From Alphaproteobacteria bacterium (GTDB lineage: Bacteria > Pseudomonadota > Alphaproteobacteria > Micavibrionales > Micavibrionaceae), in assembly GCA_030750865.1 (NCBI GenBank), contig JASMHE010000008.1, forward strand, positions 1-64,000: DNA of 64,000 nt, written 5' to 3'. A program made the position numbers and the translations under genes. Within the stretch, counting starts at the first letter, position 1. Every line of letters begins with the position of its first letter. A model generated the notes under the pieces. It ran no database searches. It was not told the DNA's origin and saw only the letters and a list, made by a program, of their open reading frames with translations. Shown here in pieces: positions 34,274-43,880 of the stretch.

Positions 34274-35956
34274 ATGGCGTCTATATCGCTGAATTTTATT
34301 TCGACCAACAGAACTGCTCTGTTACTCGGTGACGATTCTCTTATGATCTATAGAGTCGACGCACAGGGTGTTTCTTTGGTGGAAACAATTCTGTGGGATG
34401 ATGACAATTTTATTCCTAAAGCGGCTGAAATTATGAAAGGCCGTTGCGGTGGGGCGTCTGTTGTTCTGATCAATGATATGACGGACCAGCACTTCAAGGG
34501 CGGTCAGAAAATGCCGAAAGTCGGCATGATGGATAAGGCGAATGTGCTGGAGCGCAAGTTGCAGATTGCATTCCCGAATTATCCTATTCGCGGCGCGTTG
34601 CCGATGAAATCGCCAAGTGCGGGGTTGTCAGGCAGTTTTTCCAAGAGCAGCAAGAAAAGTGGTTCGGATTTAAGTTATTTGTTTGCGGCTGTCCCTGATA
34701 GTGATGCGATTGATAAAACCGTTGCGGCGATCGAGCAGGCAATGGTGACGGTTGTTGCCTTTGGGCTTCTGCCGGTTGAATCATCGGCTCTTGTCGAGCA
34801 GATGACGAAAAAAGTGGCCGGGAAAAAGAATAAGCCGTCACGCTGGGCTATTTTTATCGGCCATCATCAAAACGGCTCTTTGCGCCAGATCGTCACGCGT
34901 GACGGTCAACTGGCAATGACACGTATGACACCGTTATCTGCGGATATTACAGATCCGCTGGCGTGGGGCGAAGGTGTTGCGCAGGAATTTTCATCGACAC
35001 TGGGGTACTTGTCACGTTTTGGTTATTCGCAGGATGAAGCAACCGATATCTTTGTGATCGGCACGAAAGAGTCGACCGAAGCGTTCAAAGGGCAAGTCCA
35101 AACACAGACAACCGGTAATATCTATTGTTATACAGCGCCGGAAGCCGCGAATTTGTTGGGGCTAAAGATCGGTATCCATAAAGAAACGCGCTTTGCTGAT
35201 GCACTGCATGTGGGCTTTATCGGGCGTAAGAAAAAATTCATTTTGCCGATGAAAGCGGCCAGCATCAGTGGCATTAACACGCCGCGTGTTGCGGTAAAAT
35301 ATGCGTCGTTGTTATTGGGGGTAACAGCGATTGGCGTTGCCGGTTACAGCGGGTATCTGATGCAGTCACACGGGGCAATTGAAGATAAAATCCAACGTAA
35401 GAAACAAGAGTTTGTATCTGCAAATCAGGCCTATCAGGTTGAATTCGAAAAAATGAACGGTCTTGGCTATGATGTTAAATTGGTGCAAGCCGCTTTTGAA
35501 GTTTACGAATCTTTCGGTGATGAAGAATTACCGGTCCTCGGTCTTGTCAAAGGAATCGGGGATGCGCTTGGGCCAAATCTGAAATTGGACCAGTTGAATA
35601 TTCTGCCGCACAAAGAGGAAACCGGGGGATCACAGCGTGGTATGAGTCGTTATGCCGCAATGCCTCAATCGCAGGGGGGGAAGAAGCTTGAAGCGACACT
35701 CAGCCTGAGTTTTCCGAACACGATAACGCTGGAAGAGGGTGTGAAGGATATGAGTGCCTTTGAAGCACGGCTGAATACGCAGTTGCCGAATTATGATGTT
35801 GAAATTGTACGGCAGGTGGCGCGCCCTGAATATACGCAACGCATTAGTGGCGTGGCGACGGCAACAAGTGCGGTATCCAGCAAAGAAGATTACACAGCCG
35901 AAATCGTGATTATCGGTCCTAAGCCGGCAGAAGACGAGAATGGAGGATTGCGATGA
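34274..35956 (+). CDS. fused PilM/PilN-like (MshI-type) assembly protein
   Basis: A 560-residue protein that seems to join two alignment-complex parts. The N-terminal 330 residues look like a divergent actin-like PilM/GspL cytoplasmic domain (opening LNFISTNRTALLLGDDSLMI, ending near DALHVGFIGRKKK). One membrane helix follows (about 338-360, YASLLLGVTAIGVAGYSGYLM), then a PilN-like periplasmic part: a helix, and a domain ending in TAEIVIIGPKPAED. MSHA loci often carry MshI in this position, and GspL has the same fused plan. The next gene overlaps it by 4 bp (ATGA). The domain split is my inference from hydropathy and context. Confidence 0.7.
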   Translation: MASISLNFISTNRTALLLGDDSLMIYRVDAQGVSLVETILWDDDNFIPKAAEIMKGRCGGASVVLINDMTDQHFKGGQKMPKVGMMDKANVLERKLQIAFPNYPIRGALPMKSPSAGLSGSFSKSSKKSGSDLSYLFAAVPDSDAIDKTVAAIEQAMVTVVAFGLLPVESSALVEQMTKKVAGKKNKPSRWAIFIGHHQNGSLRQIVTRDGQLAMTRMTPLSADITDPLAWGEGVAQEFSSTLGYLSRFGYSQDEATDIFVIGTKESTEAFKGQVQTQTTGNIYCYTAPEAANLLGLKIGIHKETRFADALHVGFIGRKKKFILPMKAASISGINTPRVAVKYASLLLGVTAIGVAGYSGYLMQSHGAIEDKIQRKKQEFVSANQAYQVEFEKMNGLGYDVKLVQAAFEVYESFGDEELPVLGLVKGIGDALGPNLKLDQLNILPHKEETGGSQRGMSRYAAMPQSQGGKKLEATLSLSFPNTITLEEGVKDMSAFEARLNTQLPNYDVEIVRQVARPEYTQRISGVATATSAVSSKEDYTAEIVIIGPKPAEDENGGLR

Positions 35957-36612
35957 CACTATCTTCCATCGGACAAACACGATTGATTGTGCTTGCGGCT
36001 TTGCTTGGCGTGAATGCTGTGCTTGGCTATGTGTTTGCAATGCACATTTTGCCAAAAGAAGAACAATTGAGTCGCGAACTGCAAAGCCTGACATCGCGTG
36101 TAAGCCAGCGTTACAGCGAAGCTGATAAATTGCGTAAAGATTTCGAGTTGATTGAAGAGCGTAAGGCGAGCTTCAAATCATTGCAGGATATCGGACTGTT
36201 TAACGATCAAAACCGTCTGGTGTTCCGTCGTTTGCTTGCCGATATTCAGCAAATGTCCGGTATTGTATCAGCCAGTTATGAAATCAGCCCCGGTGAGGTG
36301 ATCTCGAACTCCACGGCCGAAAAAGCGGACCATGCGGTGCTGCAGAGTGAAATTCGTTTCGAAGTCAGTGCAATGGAAGATATAAGCATCTATGAATTCA
36401 TGTTTTGGTTGCAGAATGGCTTCCCCGGGCATGCGATGGTTGAAACGGTTGAAATTGTCCGGTCTGAAGAAGTCGATGATGACATGATTAGAAAGATTTC
36501 ACGTACGGGGCCGGAGCCGATTGTTGATGCCAAGATATCTGTGACATGGAGAACATTGGTGTCTAAGGATGATCTGGCAGAAGAAAACGCGCAATTGCAG
36601 GGGAGGTACTGA
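35953..36612 (+). CDS. PilO/MshJ-like pilus assembly protein
   Basis: A 219-residue bitopic inner-membrane protein with a short cytosolic start, one helix (LIVLAALLGVNAVLGYVFAM, about 11-30), a coiled-coil segment (EEQLSRELQSLTSRVSQRYS and on to about residue 75), and a periplasmic ferredoxin-like domain with the FMFWLQNGFPGHAMVETVEI segment typical of PilO/GspM relatives. It overlaps the previous gene by ATGA and is followed 2 nt later by the MshK-like gene. Size, topology and order match MshJ; sequence similarity alone would be weak. Confidence 0.72.
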   Translation: MTLSSIGQTRLIVLAALLGVNAVLGYVFAMHILPKEEQLSRELQSLTSRVSQRYSEADKLRKDFELIEERKASFKSLQDIGLFNDQNRLVFRRLLADIQQMSGIVSASYEISPGEVISNSTAEKADHAVLQSEIRFEVSAMEDISIYEFMFWLQNGFPGHAMVETVEIVRSEEVDDDMIRKISRTGPEPIVDAKISVTWRTLVSKDDLAEENAQLQGRY

Positions 36613-36614
36613 GC

Positions 36615-37295
36615 ATGAATATGTATCAATTACACCTTGCTAACTGTTGTCGTAGCATTTTGCTTGCCGCTCTTGTCGTGGTTTTTGGCGCATCACAGCC
36701 TGTGTTTGCGCAGACATTGTCAAACGGAGAGCCTGCTGTTCAGACATCGATCGATGTGCTGGATGAAAATATCGGCAATGAAATGGATAGTGAACGTGCT
36801 GATCTGGCCGCTCAGGAACAAGGACAGGGGAATTTTGTGAGCCCTCAGGTCTATCGACGTTTTGATGCGATGCTGCGGAACAGAGAGCATTTATCCGGCG
36901 AACAGGTCAGACCGTCTGATATGAAAACCGTGATGTTCACCTTATGGGAACATTCATTGTTGAAAGAGGCTGAAATCACGTATTATTCACGTGATCCGGA
37001 CGCTGAAATTGGCGAAGACGGGGAAGAGGTCGAAGAAACGATCAAAAAAGGTCCGCGTGAAATCATTCTGGGCGGGATTTCATATATCTCGGATAAGCGT
37101 TGGACGATCTGGTTGAACAGCCAGCGCATTACACCGAAATCATTGCCGCCGGAAGTAATCAATCTGGAAGTGTCGCGCGAATACGTCGAATTACAATGGT
37201 TTGATGAATATACGAACACGATTTATCCAATTCGTCTGCGACCGAATGAACGTTTCAATATTGATTCACAGCTTTTCATACCGGGGAACAGTTGA
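36615..37295 (+). CDS. MshK/PilP-like periplasmic protein
   Basis: A 226-residue exported protein with a signal peptide (CCRSILLAALVVVFGASQPV, cut near VFA-QT). After an acidic helical region and a disordered linker comes a C-terminal beta domain (about 140-226): REIILGGISYISDKRWTIWL, then NSQRITPKSLPPEVINL, YVELQWFDEY and IYPIRLRPNERF. This fits MshK/PilP domains that bridge the inner-membrane complex to the secretin. It overlaps the ABC ATPase gene by 4 bp (ATGA), so the ABC gene is a true part of the operon. Confidence 0.7.
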   Translation: MNMYQLHLANCCRSILLAALVVVFGASQPVFAQTLSNGEPAVQTSIDVLDENIGNEMDSERADLAAQEQGQGNFVSPQVYRRFDAMLRNREHLSGEQVRPSDMKTVMFTLWEHSLLKEAEITYYSRDPDAEIGEDGEEVEETIKKGPREIILGGISYISDKRWTIWLNSQRITPKSLPPEVINLEVSREYVELQWFDEYTNTIYPIRLRPNERFNIDSQLFIPGNS

Positions 37296-38026
37296 TGACG
37301 GCAGAGCATGATAAAATTTTGTCTTTGGACGGCGTATCTGTTGCGTACAAAGATAATAAAGTGATCGATCAAATTGATTTGGCGATTTCGTCAGGAGAAA
37401 CGTTTGGCCTGATGGGCCTGAACGGTGTCGGGAAGACGACGCTGATTAAAGCTGTGCTGGGGCTGCGTGATTATGATGAGGGCACCATCACGGTAAACGG
37501 ACAGCATAATCTGGATGGACAGCATAAAAAATGCATCGCCTATCTGCCTGAACGCTTTGACCCGCCGTGGTTTTTATCCGGTCTTGAATTCATCAAATTC
37601 ACGATGCGTTTGTATGGTGTGCCGTATGACCAGGAAAAGGTTTTTCAGTATTCCGAACGTCTGGCACTGGCGCATGACGTGTTAAAAAACCGCGTGCAGA
37701 CCTATTCGAAAGGGATGCGTCAGAAGCTTGGGATTCTCGCGAATATTTTGTCACAAAGCCCTGTCCTGATTCTGGATGAACCGATGAGCGGCCTTGACCC
37801 GCGCGCGCGGACGCATGTGAAAGATGTGCTGAGCGAAATACGGGCTGAAGGCCGAACAATTTTCATGAGCTCGCATATCTTATCAGACATGAACGAGATT
37901 TGTGACCGGGTTGCGATCTTGCATAACCATAAGCTTATTTTTGTCGGAACGCCGCCGGAATTGCGCGAAGAAGCCGGGAACGACAATCTTGAAAGAGCTT
38001 TTATGCAGATGATAGAGCGCGTATAA
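37292..38026 (+). CDS. ABC transporter ATP-binding protein in the pilus operon
   Basis: A 244-residue nucleotide-binding subunit with Walker A GLNGVGKTT (about 48-56), signature YSKGMRQKLG, Walker B VLILDEPMSGLDPRAR and the H-loop FMSSHIL. The SKGM signature and short C-terminus are those of ABC-2-type exporters. The only permease candidate nearby is at 45789, eight genes further on in the same operon. Myxococcus PilH/PilI provide a precedent for an ABC system needed for type IV pili; that homology is inferred from context, not proven. It is translationally coupled to the MshK-like gene. Confidence 0.9.
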   Translation: MMTAEHDKILSLDGVSVAYKDNKVIDQIDLAISSGETFGLMGLNGVGKTTLIKAVLGLRDYDEGTITVNGQHNLDGQHKKCIAYLPERFDPPWFLSGLEFIKFTMRLYGVPYDQEKVFQYSERLALAHDVLKNRVQTYSKGMRQKLGILANILSQSPVLILDEPMSGLDPRARTHVKDVLSEIRAEGRTIFMSSHILSDMNEICDRVAILHNHKLIFVGTPPELREEAGNDNLERAFMQMIERV

Positions 38027-38041
38027 TAACGTTTTAATTGA

Positions 38042-40384
38042 TTGAGATGGAAAGTAGCAATGTCAGATAAAGAAAATCCAGACAAGAACGGATTAAAACT
38101 TGAAATAGAAGACGACAATGCGACTGCAAAACCGCAAGGTGGTCAGGATAGTGTTGACGGCAGCAGTGGTGCTGCTGATACAGATCAGACGCCGGCGCAG
38201 CAACCGTCACAGACACAGCCGACGCAACAACAACCACAGCAACCGGTTCAGCCGCCGCAACAATCTGCCGGAACACCGCCGCAGCCGTCGGAATCGCCGT
38301 CTGCTACGCCGGATGTGAATGCACCAAAAGAAGACTCTGTTGCACAGCAGCCTCCTCAGTCCTCTGAACCGCCGCAGGCCACATCGGCACAAATACCACC
38401 CATGTCTGCGCAATCGGTAACGCCGAAAGAAGCACAGGATGCGACAATTTCGCCTTCTGGTGATAATCAGATGGGTGAAAATACCATCGTGCCTTCACGT
38501 GGAGGGGATCAGGCTTCGCAAGTGCCTTCATCTGTATCTGCCGCGCCGGATGATGTATCGAACAAGCTGGAAGATTATCTTGGAAATGGCCCGATATCAG
38601 AAGATGATTTGAATGATATGGGCGATGACGATTTTGACGACGCGTTTCTGGAAGAAGACTTCGATGAAGAAATTGATATTCCGCCTTATGTCGAAGATGC
38701 CAAAAAGTCATTTATTCCGGAAGGAAAGATGAAGCTTTATGGCGGTGTTGCGCTTGTTGCAATTCTTATCGGTGGCGGATTCTTTTTCTTTGGATTGGGA
38801 CAGGACCAGCCGTCCTATACCGCAAAAAAGCCATTGCCGCAGACAGCAGGATATGAATCGACGCCAACGGCGACACAGACTGGTAATAATGCAGATGCCG
38901 GACGGAACACTGTTGCGCAGCAGACTGCGGCAGATCGTCAATTGTCATCGCAGATGCAGAGCGATACGGCATCAGGAAATCTGTTTGCTGATACGGGCAA
39001 CAGCCTTACCGATGATGGTGCTGCAGGGAATAATAACACTGGCATAGAAGTTGTGAGCGATCAGCCACCGGCTTTTGGGGATGATATTTTGTCTGAAGGG
39101 GCCGCAGAACTGATGGCGTCGGATACAATGCCGCAAATTGATGACGGTATAACAGAGCCGTCAATTGAAATGCCGGGTGATAACAACGTGTTGAGCCAGC
39201 AGGGTAGCGGTCGTGATTCTGCTGTTGCGTCAGCGGCGACAAATGACGAAGGCTTTGGTATTAATGATGTGCAGGATGTTGTCTTTTCCGATTTTGGTTT
39301 GCCGCAACCGGGAAGTGTCGATAACACCGTAACAAAAACGGCACAGACTGCGGCGGCAAATGAAACCACACCACAGACGGCAGAGCAGGACTTTCCAGAG
39401 ATGGAGATCGTTGAAAGCGATTTGCCTGTTGATGCGGCGGAGCGTAGCAGAGCATCGGCGTATCCTGTGACGAATACAGCGATGAATGATCGCGCGGGTG
39501 ACATGGTGGTGCAGTCTCGGCAATCCGCACAGTCCCGCACAATGGGAACGAATGCCATCCGCAACGATGATGCACAACGTATCGGTGCTGTCGAGAAACA
39601 GCAGCAAGAGGCGCAAGCCTCTACAGCGGCGGAAACTGCGCAAACACGGATGAGCATCAGAAAATTATCGCCGGTAAAATCGCAGCAAAAATTCTTTGAT
39701 TCTTCTGAAAACCGCTATACGGATAATGCGACCAATAAGAATGCCGGACCGGATGATAAAGTCGGCACAGCGCGTTTCATTGTTGTAAGCAATGTTGTGA
39801 AGACAGATAGTGTTGAAGCACAGGTTGAAGCCGCACGGCGCGCTTTAAAAATGGGCTATTATGATGCCGCTGTCGGTATGTTCGAAAAACTGTATAACCA
39901 GAATTCTCGCGATCTGCGAATTTTGATGGGGTACGCTGTTGCCTTGCAGAATGTGGGCGAGATCGGCAAAGCCGTTGAGAAATATGATGAGGTTCTGGCG
40001 ATTGATAAGGATAACACGGCCGCTATTTTGAATATGCTCGGCTTGGTCAAGGACCAATATCCGGCGGTCGCGGCCAAGCGTTTGCGTTATTTGCTGTCGC
40101 AATCACCGAATAATCCGATGATTGCCGCGCAGCTTGGTATTATCGAGGCGAGCCTGGGTAATTATGAGTCTGCACTAAAGAATCTGGGGATTGCGGCCAG
40201 TCTGGAACCGAAAAATCCACAGCATTACTACAATATGGCTATCATCGCAGATCGTCAGGGGCGCAAAGAACAGGCGATCAAGTTCTATGAAAAGACACTG
40301 GAAATAGACACGATGAGTCACAGTTCACAGAAAAAAATATCACGGGATGTGATTTACAATCGTCTTGTGAAGCTGCGCCAGTAA
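38042..40384 (+). CDS. MshN-like TPR protein with Pro/Gln-rich cytoplasmic domain
   Basis: A 780-residue bitopic protein. Residues 1-180 are Pro/Gln/Ser-rich and disordered, and an acidic patch follows (DFDDAFLEEDFDEEIDIPPY). One membrane helix (about 230-252, LYGGVALVAILIGGGFFFFG) leads to a long low-complexity periplasmic region (about 255-570). At least four TPR-like repeats form the last 190 residues, for example YYDAAVGMFEKLYNQNSRDL and ALKNLGIAASLEPKNPQHYY. This is the MshN layout, but far longer. The N-terminus (KNGLKLEIEDD) resembles that of the ATPase at 30806. Confidence 0.72.
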   Translation: MRWKVAMSDKENPDKNGLKLEIEDDNATAKPQGGQDSVDGSSGAADTDQTPAQQPSQTQPTQQQPQQPVQPPQQSAGTPPQPSESPSATPDVNAPKEDSVAQQPPQSSEPPQATSAQIPPMSAQSVTPKEAQDATISPSGDNQMGENTIVPSRGGDQASQVPSSVSAAPDDVSNKLEDYLGNGPISEDDLNDMGDDDFDDAFLEEDFDEEIDIPPYVEDAKKSFIPEGKMKLYGGVALVAILIGGGFFFFGLGQDQPSYTAKKPLPQTAGYESTPTATQTGNNADAGRNTVAQQTAADRQLSSQMQSDTASGNLFADTGNSLTDDGAAGNNNTGIEVVSDQPPAFGDDILSEGAAELMASDTMPQIDDGITEPSIEMPGDNNVLSQQGSGRDSAVASAATNDEGFGINDVQDVVFSDFGLPQPGSVDNTVTKTAQTAAANETTPQTAEQDFPEMEIVESDLPVDAAERSRASAYPVTNTAMNDRAGDMVVQSRQSAQSRTMGTNAIRNDDAQRIGAVEKQQQEAQASTAAETAQTRMSIRKLSPVKSQQKFFDSSENRYTDNATNKNAGPDDKVGTARFIVVSNVVKTDSVEAQVEAARRALKMGYYDAAVGMFEKLYNQNSRDLRILMGYAVALQNVGEIGKAVEKYDEVLAIDKDNTAAILNMLGLVKDQYPAVAAKRLRYLLSQSPNNPMIAAQLGIIEASLGNYESALKNLGIAASLEPKNPQHYYNMAIIADRQGRKEQAIKFYEKTLEIDTMSHSSQKKISRDVIYNRLVKLRQ

Positions 40385-40423
40385 CCTCGGTATCGTTGTC
40401 CGAAAAGGGCGAGGGGAATTGTC

Positions 40424-41257
40424 TTGTCGATATTGACGCAATTGGATTTCTGGATCGTCCTGTTATCAGGTGTATGTTTTGGCAGTTTCGCGTCTGCATT
40501 GGTCTGGCGTGTTCCGCGCGGCATTTCATGGATATTCCCATCAAAGTCAGATCGTCATACGGATGCAGGGCAGGAAACCGTGCGTTCGCGCTGTCCGTCT
40601 TGTGGCCATATCCTGTCGGTACGTGATCTCGTGCCTGTGTTGTCTTGGGTTTTTCTGCGTGGCAAATGCCGGTTTTGCAAAAAAACGATTTCTTTTATTT
40701 ACCCTTTGATGGAGCTTTTGTCGTTCGCTGCTGTTGTGGCGCTTTATGTTGTGTACGGTCTTTCGCCGCTGTTTGTCGTGACTGTTCTGACTGTACCGTT
40801 CTTGGTGGCGTTACTGTTTATCGATATCCGGTATTATATTCTACCAAATCAACTGGTCCTTGTGCTGGCCTTGCTCGGAATTGGGTATCACGGTTTGTTG
40901 TGGTGGTTCGATCCGCAGGTCAATACGGGCGTGCTTTTATATTACGGGATTAGCGGTGCTGTTTATGGCTTGATATCGTGGGCGACAGGTTTTCTGATGT
41001 CGCTGGTTTTGCGTAAACAGTCGCTTGGTTTCGGTGATGTGAAATTTTTTGCTGTGGCCGGTCTATGGTTGGGGCTGAATTACCTGCCATATTTCATGAT
41101 TGTGTCTGGTGTCATCGGTATCTTGTGGGCGCTTCCTGCTGTATTAAAAGGAAAAAAAGGCCGTTTCCCGTTCGGACCGGCTTTGATTTTATCGTTCTTT
41201 TTCGGTATATTACTGAAGGGAGTCGGGTTCGTTCCGTTTTTATCCGGTTTCTCATAA
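40424..41257 (+). CDS. pilD: prepilin peptidase / N-methyltransferase
   Basis: A polytopic inner-membrane aspartyl protease that cleaves prepilin leaders and methylates the new N-terminus. The cytoplasmic N-terminal domain has the paired cysteines CPSCGH and CRFCKK that bind zinc in bifunctional PilD/GspO. The catalytic Asp residues are in FIDIRYYILPN and LGFGDVKFFAV. At 277 residues it is a normal length. Translation starts at TTG (40424), with GAGGGG 7 nt upstream. It is expected to process the three pilins at 48.6-51.1 kb. Confidence 0.95.
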   Translation: MSILTQLDFWIVLLSGVCFGSFASALVWRVPRGISWIFPSKSDRHTDAGQETVRSRCPSCGHILSVRDLVPVLSWVFLRGKCRFCKKTISFIYPLMELLSFAAVVALYVVYGLSPLFVVTVLTVPFLVALLFIDIRYYILPNQLVLVLALLGIGYHGLLWWFDPQVNTGVLLYYGISGAVYGLISWATGFLMSLVLRKQSLGFGDVKFFAVAGLWLGLNYLPYFMIVSGVIGILWALPAVLKGKKGRFPFGPALILSFFFGILLKGVGFVPFLSGFS

Positions 41258-41366
41258 TGTATTCATAATTTCTATACTCTTTTCGCGTATATTTTACATG
41301 TTTAACAGGTCCTTGCGGCCACAAGCCAGAATTCATCTATTCACACGCTCTTCATAGGAGGCTCCA

Positions 41367-42608
41367 TTGGATATCGCACAGTTACTCGCATTTACGATGC
41401 AAAACGAGGCATCTGACCTTCACTTAAGTCCGACAAGCCCCCCGATCATACGTCATTTGGGGGATTTGAAACGCGTGAAATCCGATCCGCTCAAAAGTGA
41501 AGATATCCGCTCTATGGCTTACTCCGTCATGACGGAAGAGCAGCGCGCCCAGTTCGAAAAAGAAAAAGAGCTCGACTTTGCGATTTCATTCGGTGAAAAA
41601 GCGCGTTTCCGTGTGAACGTCTTTACAACCCGAAACGGGACAACATGTGTGTTTCGTTCCATTCCGTCTGTCGTTCCGACGCTGGATGAACTGGATATGC
41701 CGCCGATCTTGAGACAGCTTGCCGAAATGGATAAGGGGATTATTCTGGTAGCGGGTCAGACCGGTAGTGGTAAATCGACAACGATGGCAGCCATGTTGAA
41801 CCATATTAATGAGACGATGGCCAAGCACATTATTACGATTGAAGATCCGGTGGAATTTTTCCATACCTCGAAAGCCGGGTTGGTGAACCACAGGGAGATC
41901 GGCAGTGATACGGATTCATTCAGCAAAGCGTTGAAATCCGCGATGCGTGAAGACCCTGACGTTATTCTGGTTGGTGAGATGCGTGACCATGAAACCGTTG
42001 GTCTGGCGTTGACCGCTGCGGAAACAGGGCACTTGGTTCTTGGTACAATCCACGCGAATACGGCGGCCAAAACAGTTGACCGTATTATTGACGTGTTCCC
42101 GACGGGCGATAAGGACATGGCCAGAACGATGTTATCGACATCATTACAGGCCGTCGTTCAGCAGCGTTTGATTAAGCGGTCCGATGGTGGTGGCCGCGTT
42201 GCGGCACATGAAATACTGATCGGTACGAATGCGGTGCGTAACCTGATCCGTGAAAACCAGATTTCACAGCTTTACTCGATGATCCAGACAGGCGCGCGTT
42301 ATGGCATGTGCACATTGGAGGAAAATATCCATTCCTTGCTCAATCAGGGGCTTATTGCCGAAGAAGAGGCGAAGAAGGTCTTGCGCCGTGCTGGTGATGA
42401 GGTCGTCGCTAGCGGCAGTAAAGATGAAAAAGGCAAGAAGAAGAAGGGGGCTGATGAGCAGCCTGCACCACCACCGCCGCCACCACCGCCACAACCTGTG
42501 ACGAATAATCCTGCAGATAATGCAGCGGGACAAGCCGGCGCAGGCATGGAATTTGCGGAAGAAACAAAACAAGCGCCGCAAGATGATGATGAAGGATATT
42601 CATTTTGA
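41367..42608 (+). CDS. pilT: pilus retraction ATPase PilT with Pro-rich tail
   Basis: A hexameric retraction motor. Walker A is GQTGSGKST, the Asp and Walker B boxes follow (EDPVEFFH, DPDVILVGEMRDHET), and the PilT-specific retraction motif is present as AVRNLIRENQISQLYSMIQT (canonical AIRNLIRE). The core ends at about residue 350. A tail of about 60 residues follows with a run of prolines and an acidic end (QAPQDDDEGYSF), which is not usual for PilT. The start is TTG at 41367 behind AGGAGG. The pilU gene overlaps its stop. Confidence 0.94.
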   Translation: MDIAQLLAFTMQNEASDLHLSPTSPPIIRHLGDLKRVKSDPLKSEDIRSMAYSVMTEEQRAQFEKEKELDFAISFGEKARFRVNVFTTRNGTTCVFRSIPSVVPTLDELDMPPILRQLAEMDKGIILVAGQTGSGKSTTMAAMLNHINETMAKHIITIEDPVEFFHTSKAGLVNHREIGSDTDSFSKALKSAMREDPDVILVGEMRDHETVGLALTAAETGHLVLGTIHANTAAKTVDRIIDVFPTGDKDMARTMLSTSLQAVVQQRLIKRSDGGGRVAAHEILIGTNAVRNLIRENQISQLYSMIQTGARYGMCTLEENIHSLLNQGLIAEEEAKKVLRRAGDEVVASGSKDEKGKKKKGADEQPAPPPPPPPPQPVTNNPADNAAGQAGAGMEFAEETKQAPQDDDEGYSF

Positions 42609-43741
42609 CACCACCTAAAATTCTGAAATATTTTGAATATATGCATGAGGTCAGTGCGAGTGACCTTTACCTGACTGTGGGTTTTCCGCCGTCCGTGCGA
42701 ACGGATATGGGGGTACAGAAGATTTCAGACACGAATTTGACGGTTGAAGATATTAACGAAGTTCTGGCTTCTGTTTTAACGCCGCGTCAGCGCCGTGAAT
42801 ATGAAGCGACAATGGAACTGAATACATCGCTTGATGCCGGTGCGCATGGGCGTTACCGCGTGAATATCCTGCAACAAAGACAGCGTCCGGCAATGGTGAT
42901 TCGGCGTATCATCTCCAAAATTCCGTCTTTTCAGGAATTGGCCTTGCCGGGAATGTTAGGGGAACTGGCTTTGAAGAAAAGAGGGCTTGTCCTGGTGACC
43001 GGTATGACGGGCAGCGGTAAGTCAACAACGCTGGCTTCTATGATTAACCACCGCAATGCCCACGAGTCGGGACATATTATAACGATTGAAGACCCGATCG
43101 AATATTTCTATGAACATCAGCAATCGCTGGTGTCGCAGCGTGAGATCGGCGTTGATACGGAGAATTACGCGGTTGCCTTGAAGAACGCGCTGCGTCAGAG
43201 GCCTGATGTTATTCTGGTCGGCGAGATTCGCGACAGAGAAGTCATGGAACATGCGCTGATGGCGGCGGAAACAGGCCATCTTTGCCTTTCAACTCTTCAC
43301 ACAAATAATGCGTCTCAGTCGATTGAACGCGTTGTAAATATGTTTCCTGAAGATTATCACGATCAAGTGCGCCTTAATCTTGCGACAAATTTGCAAGCAA
43401 TTATTTCCCAGCGTCTGGTGCCTTCTGTTTCCGGCGGGTCGGTGGTCGCGCTTGAAATTATGCTGAATCAGGGCTTGATCAAAGAATTGATACAAAAAGG
43501 TGATATCTCGAAAATCCGTTCTGTGATGGAGGAAAATACACAACTCGGGATGCGCACCTTCGATCAGTCTTTGCTTCAGCTCTACAGTAAGGGCGAGATT
43601 ACCGAAGAAACCGCTTTGTCCTATGCGGATCAGGCCGGTGACTTGAAAATCAAAATTCATCAAAAGCAATTTGAAGATGTTGATGGTGACGGAGATGGCT
43701 TCAGACGCCTCGATACGTCCTCTTTGGCAATCAAAGACTGA
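42605..43741 (+). CDS. pilU: PilU-like accessory retraction ATPase
   Basis: A second PilT-family ATPase of 378 residues. It has Walker A GMTGSGKST, EDPIEYFYEH and PDVILVGEIRDREVMEHAL. In place of the AIRNLIRE motif it has GLIKELIQKGDISKIRSVME followed by GMRTFDQSL, the PilU pattern, which indicates a PilT-dependent helper motor. It begins at TTG (42605), overlapping the pilT stop by 4 bp, with AAGGAT 7 nt upstream. No long tail is present. Confidence 0.92.
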   Translation: MTPPKILKYFEYMHEVSASDLYLTVGFPPSVRTDMGVQKISDTNLTVEDINEVLASVLTPRQRREYEATMELNTSLDAGAHGRYRVNILQQRQRPAMVIRRIISKIPSFQELALPGMLGELALKKRGLVLVTGMTGSGKSTTLASMINHRNAHESGHIITIEDPIEYFYEHQQSLVSQREIGVDTENYAVALKNALRQRPDVILVGEIRDREVMEHALMAAETGHLCLSTLHTNNASQSIERVVNMFPEDYHDQVRLNLATNLQAIISQRLVPSVSGGSVVALEIMLNQGLIKELIQKGDISKIRSVMEENTQLGMRTFDQSLLQLYSKGEITEETALSYADQAGDLKIKIHQKQFEDVDGDGDGFRRLDTSSLAIKD

Positions 43742-43814
43742 TTTCGTCCCCACGACAATAATGTATTTTATACACAAACTGTTTTTCTAACGGGGATAGT
43801 TTGTTATTTATCAT

Positions 43815-43842
43815 TTGTATTCTTTTTTATACACGCTATCCT
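43815..43842 (+). promoter_or_regulatory. possible internal promoter before the secretin gene
   Basis: TTGTAT (43815-43820), a 16-bp spacer and TATCCT (43837-43842) lie in the 139-bp AT-rich gap between pilU and the secretin gene, the longest gap within the pilus run. The match is only moderate, and readthrough from upstream remains possible. Confidence 0.3.
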
Positions 43843-43880
43843 CTAGTCTAACTGATTTAATTTAGCTTTGGTGATGATAA

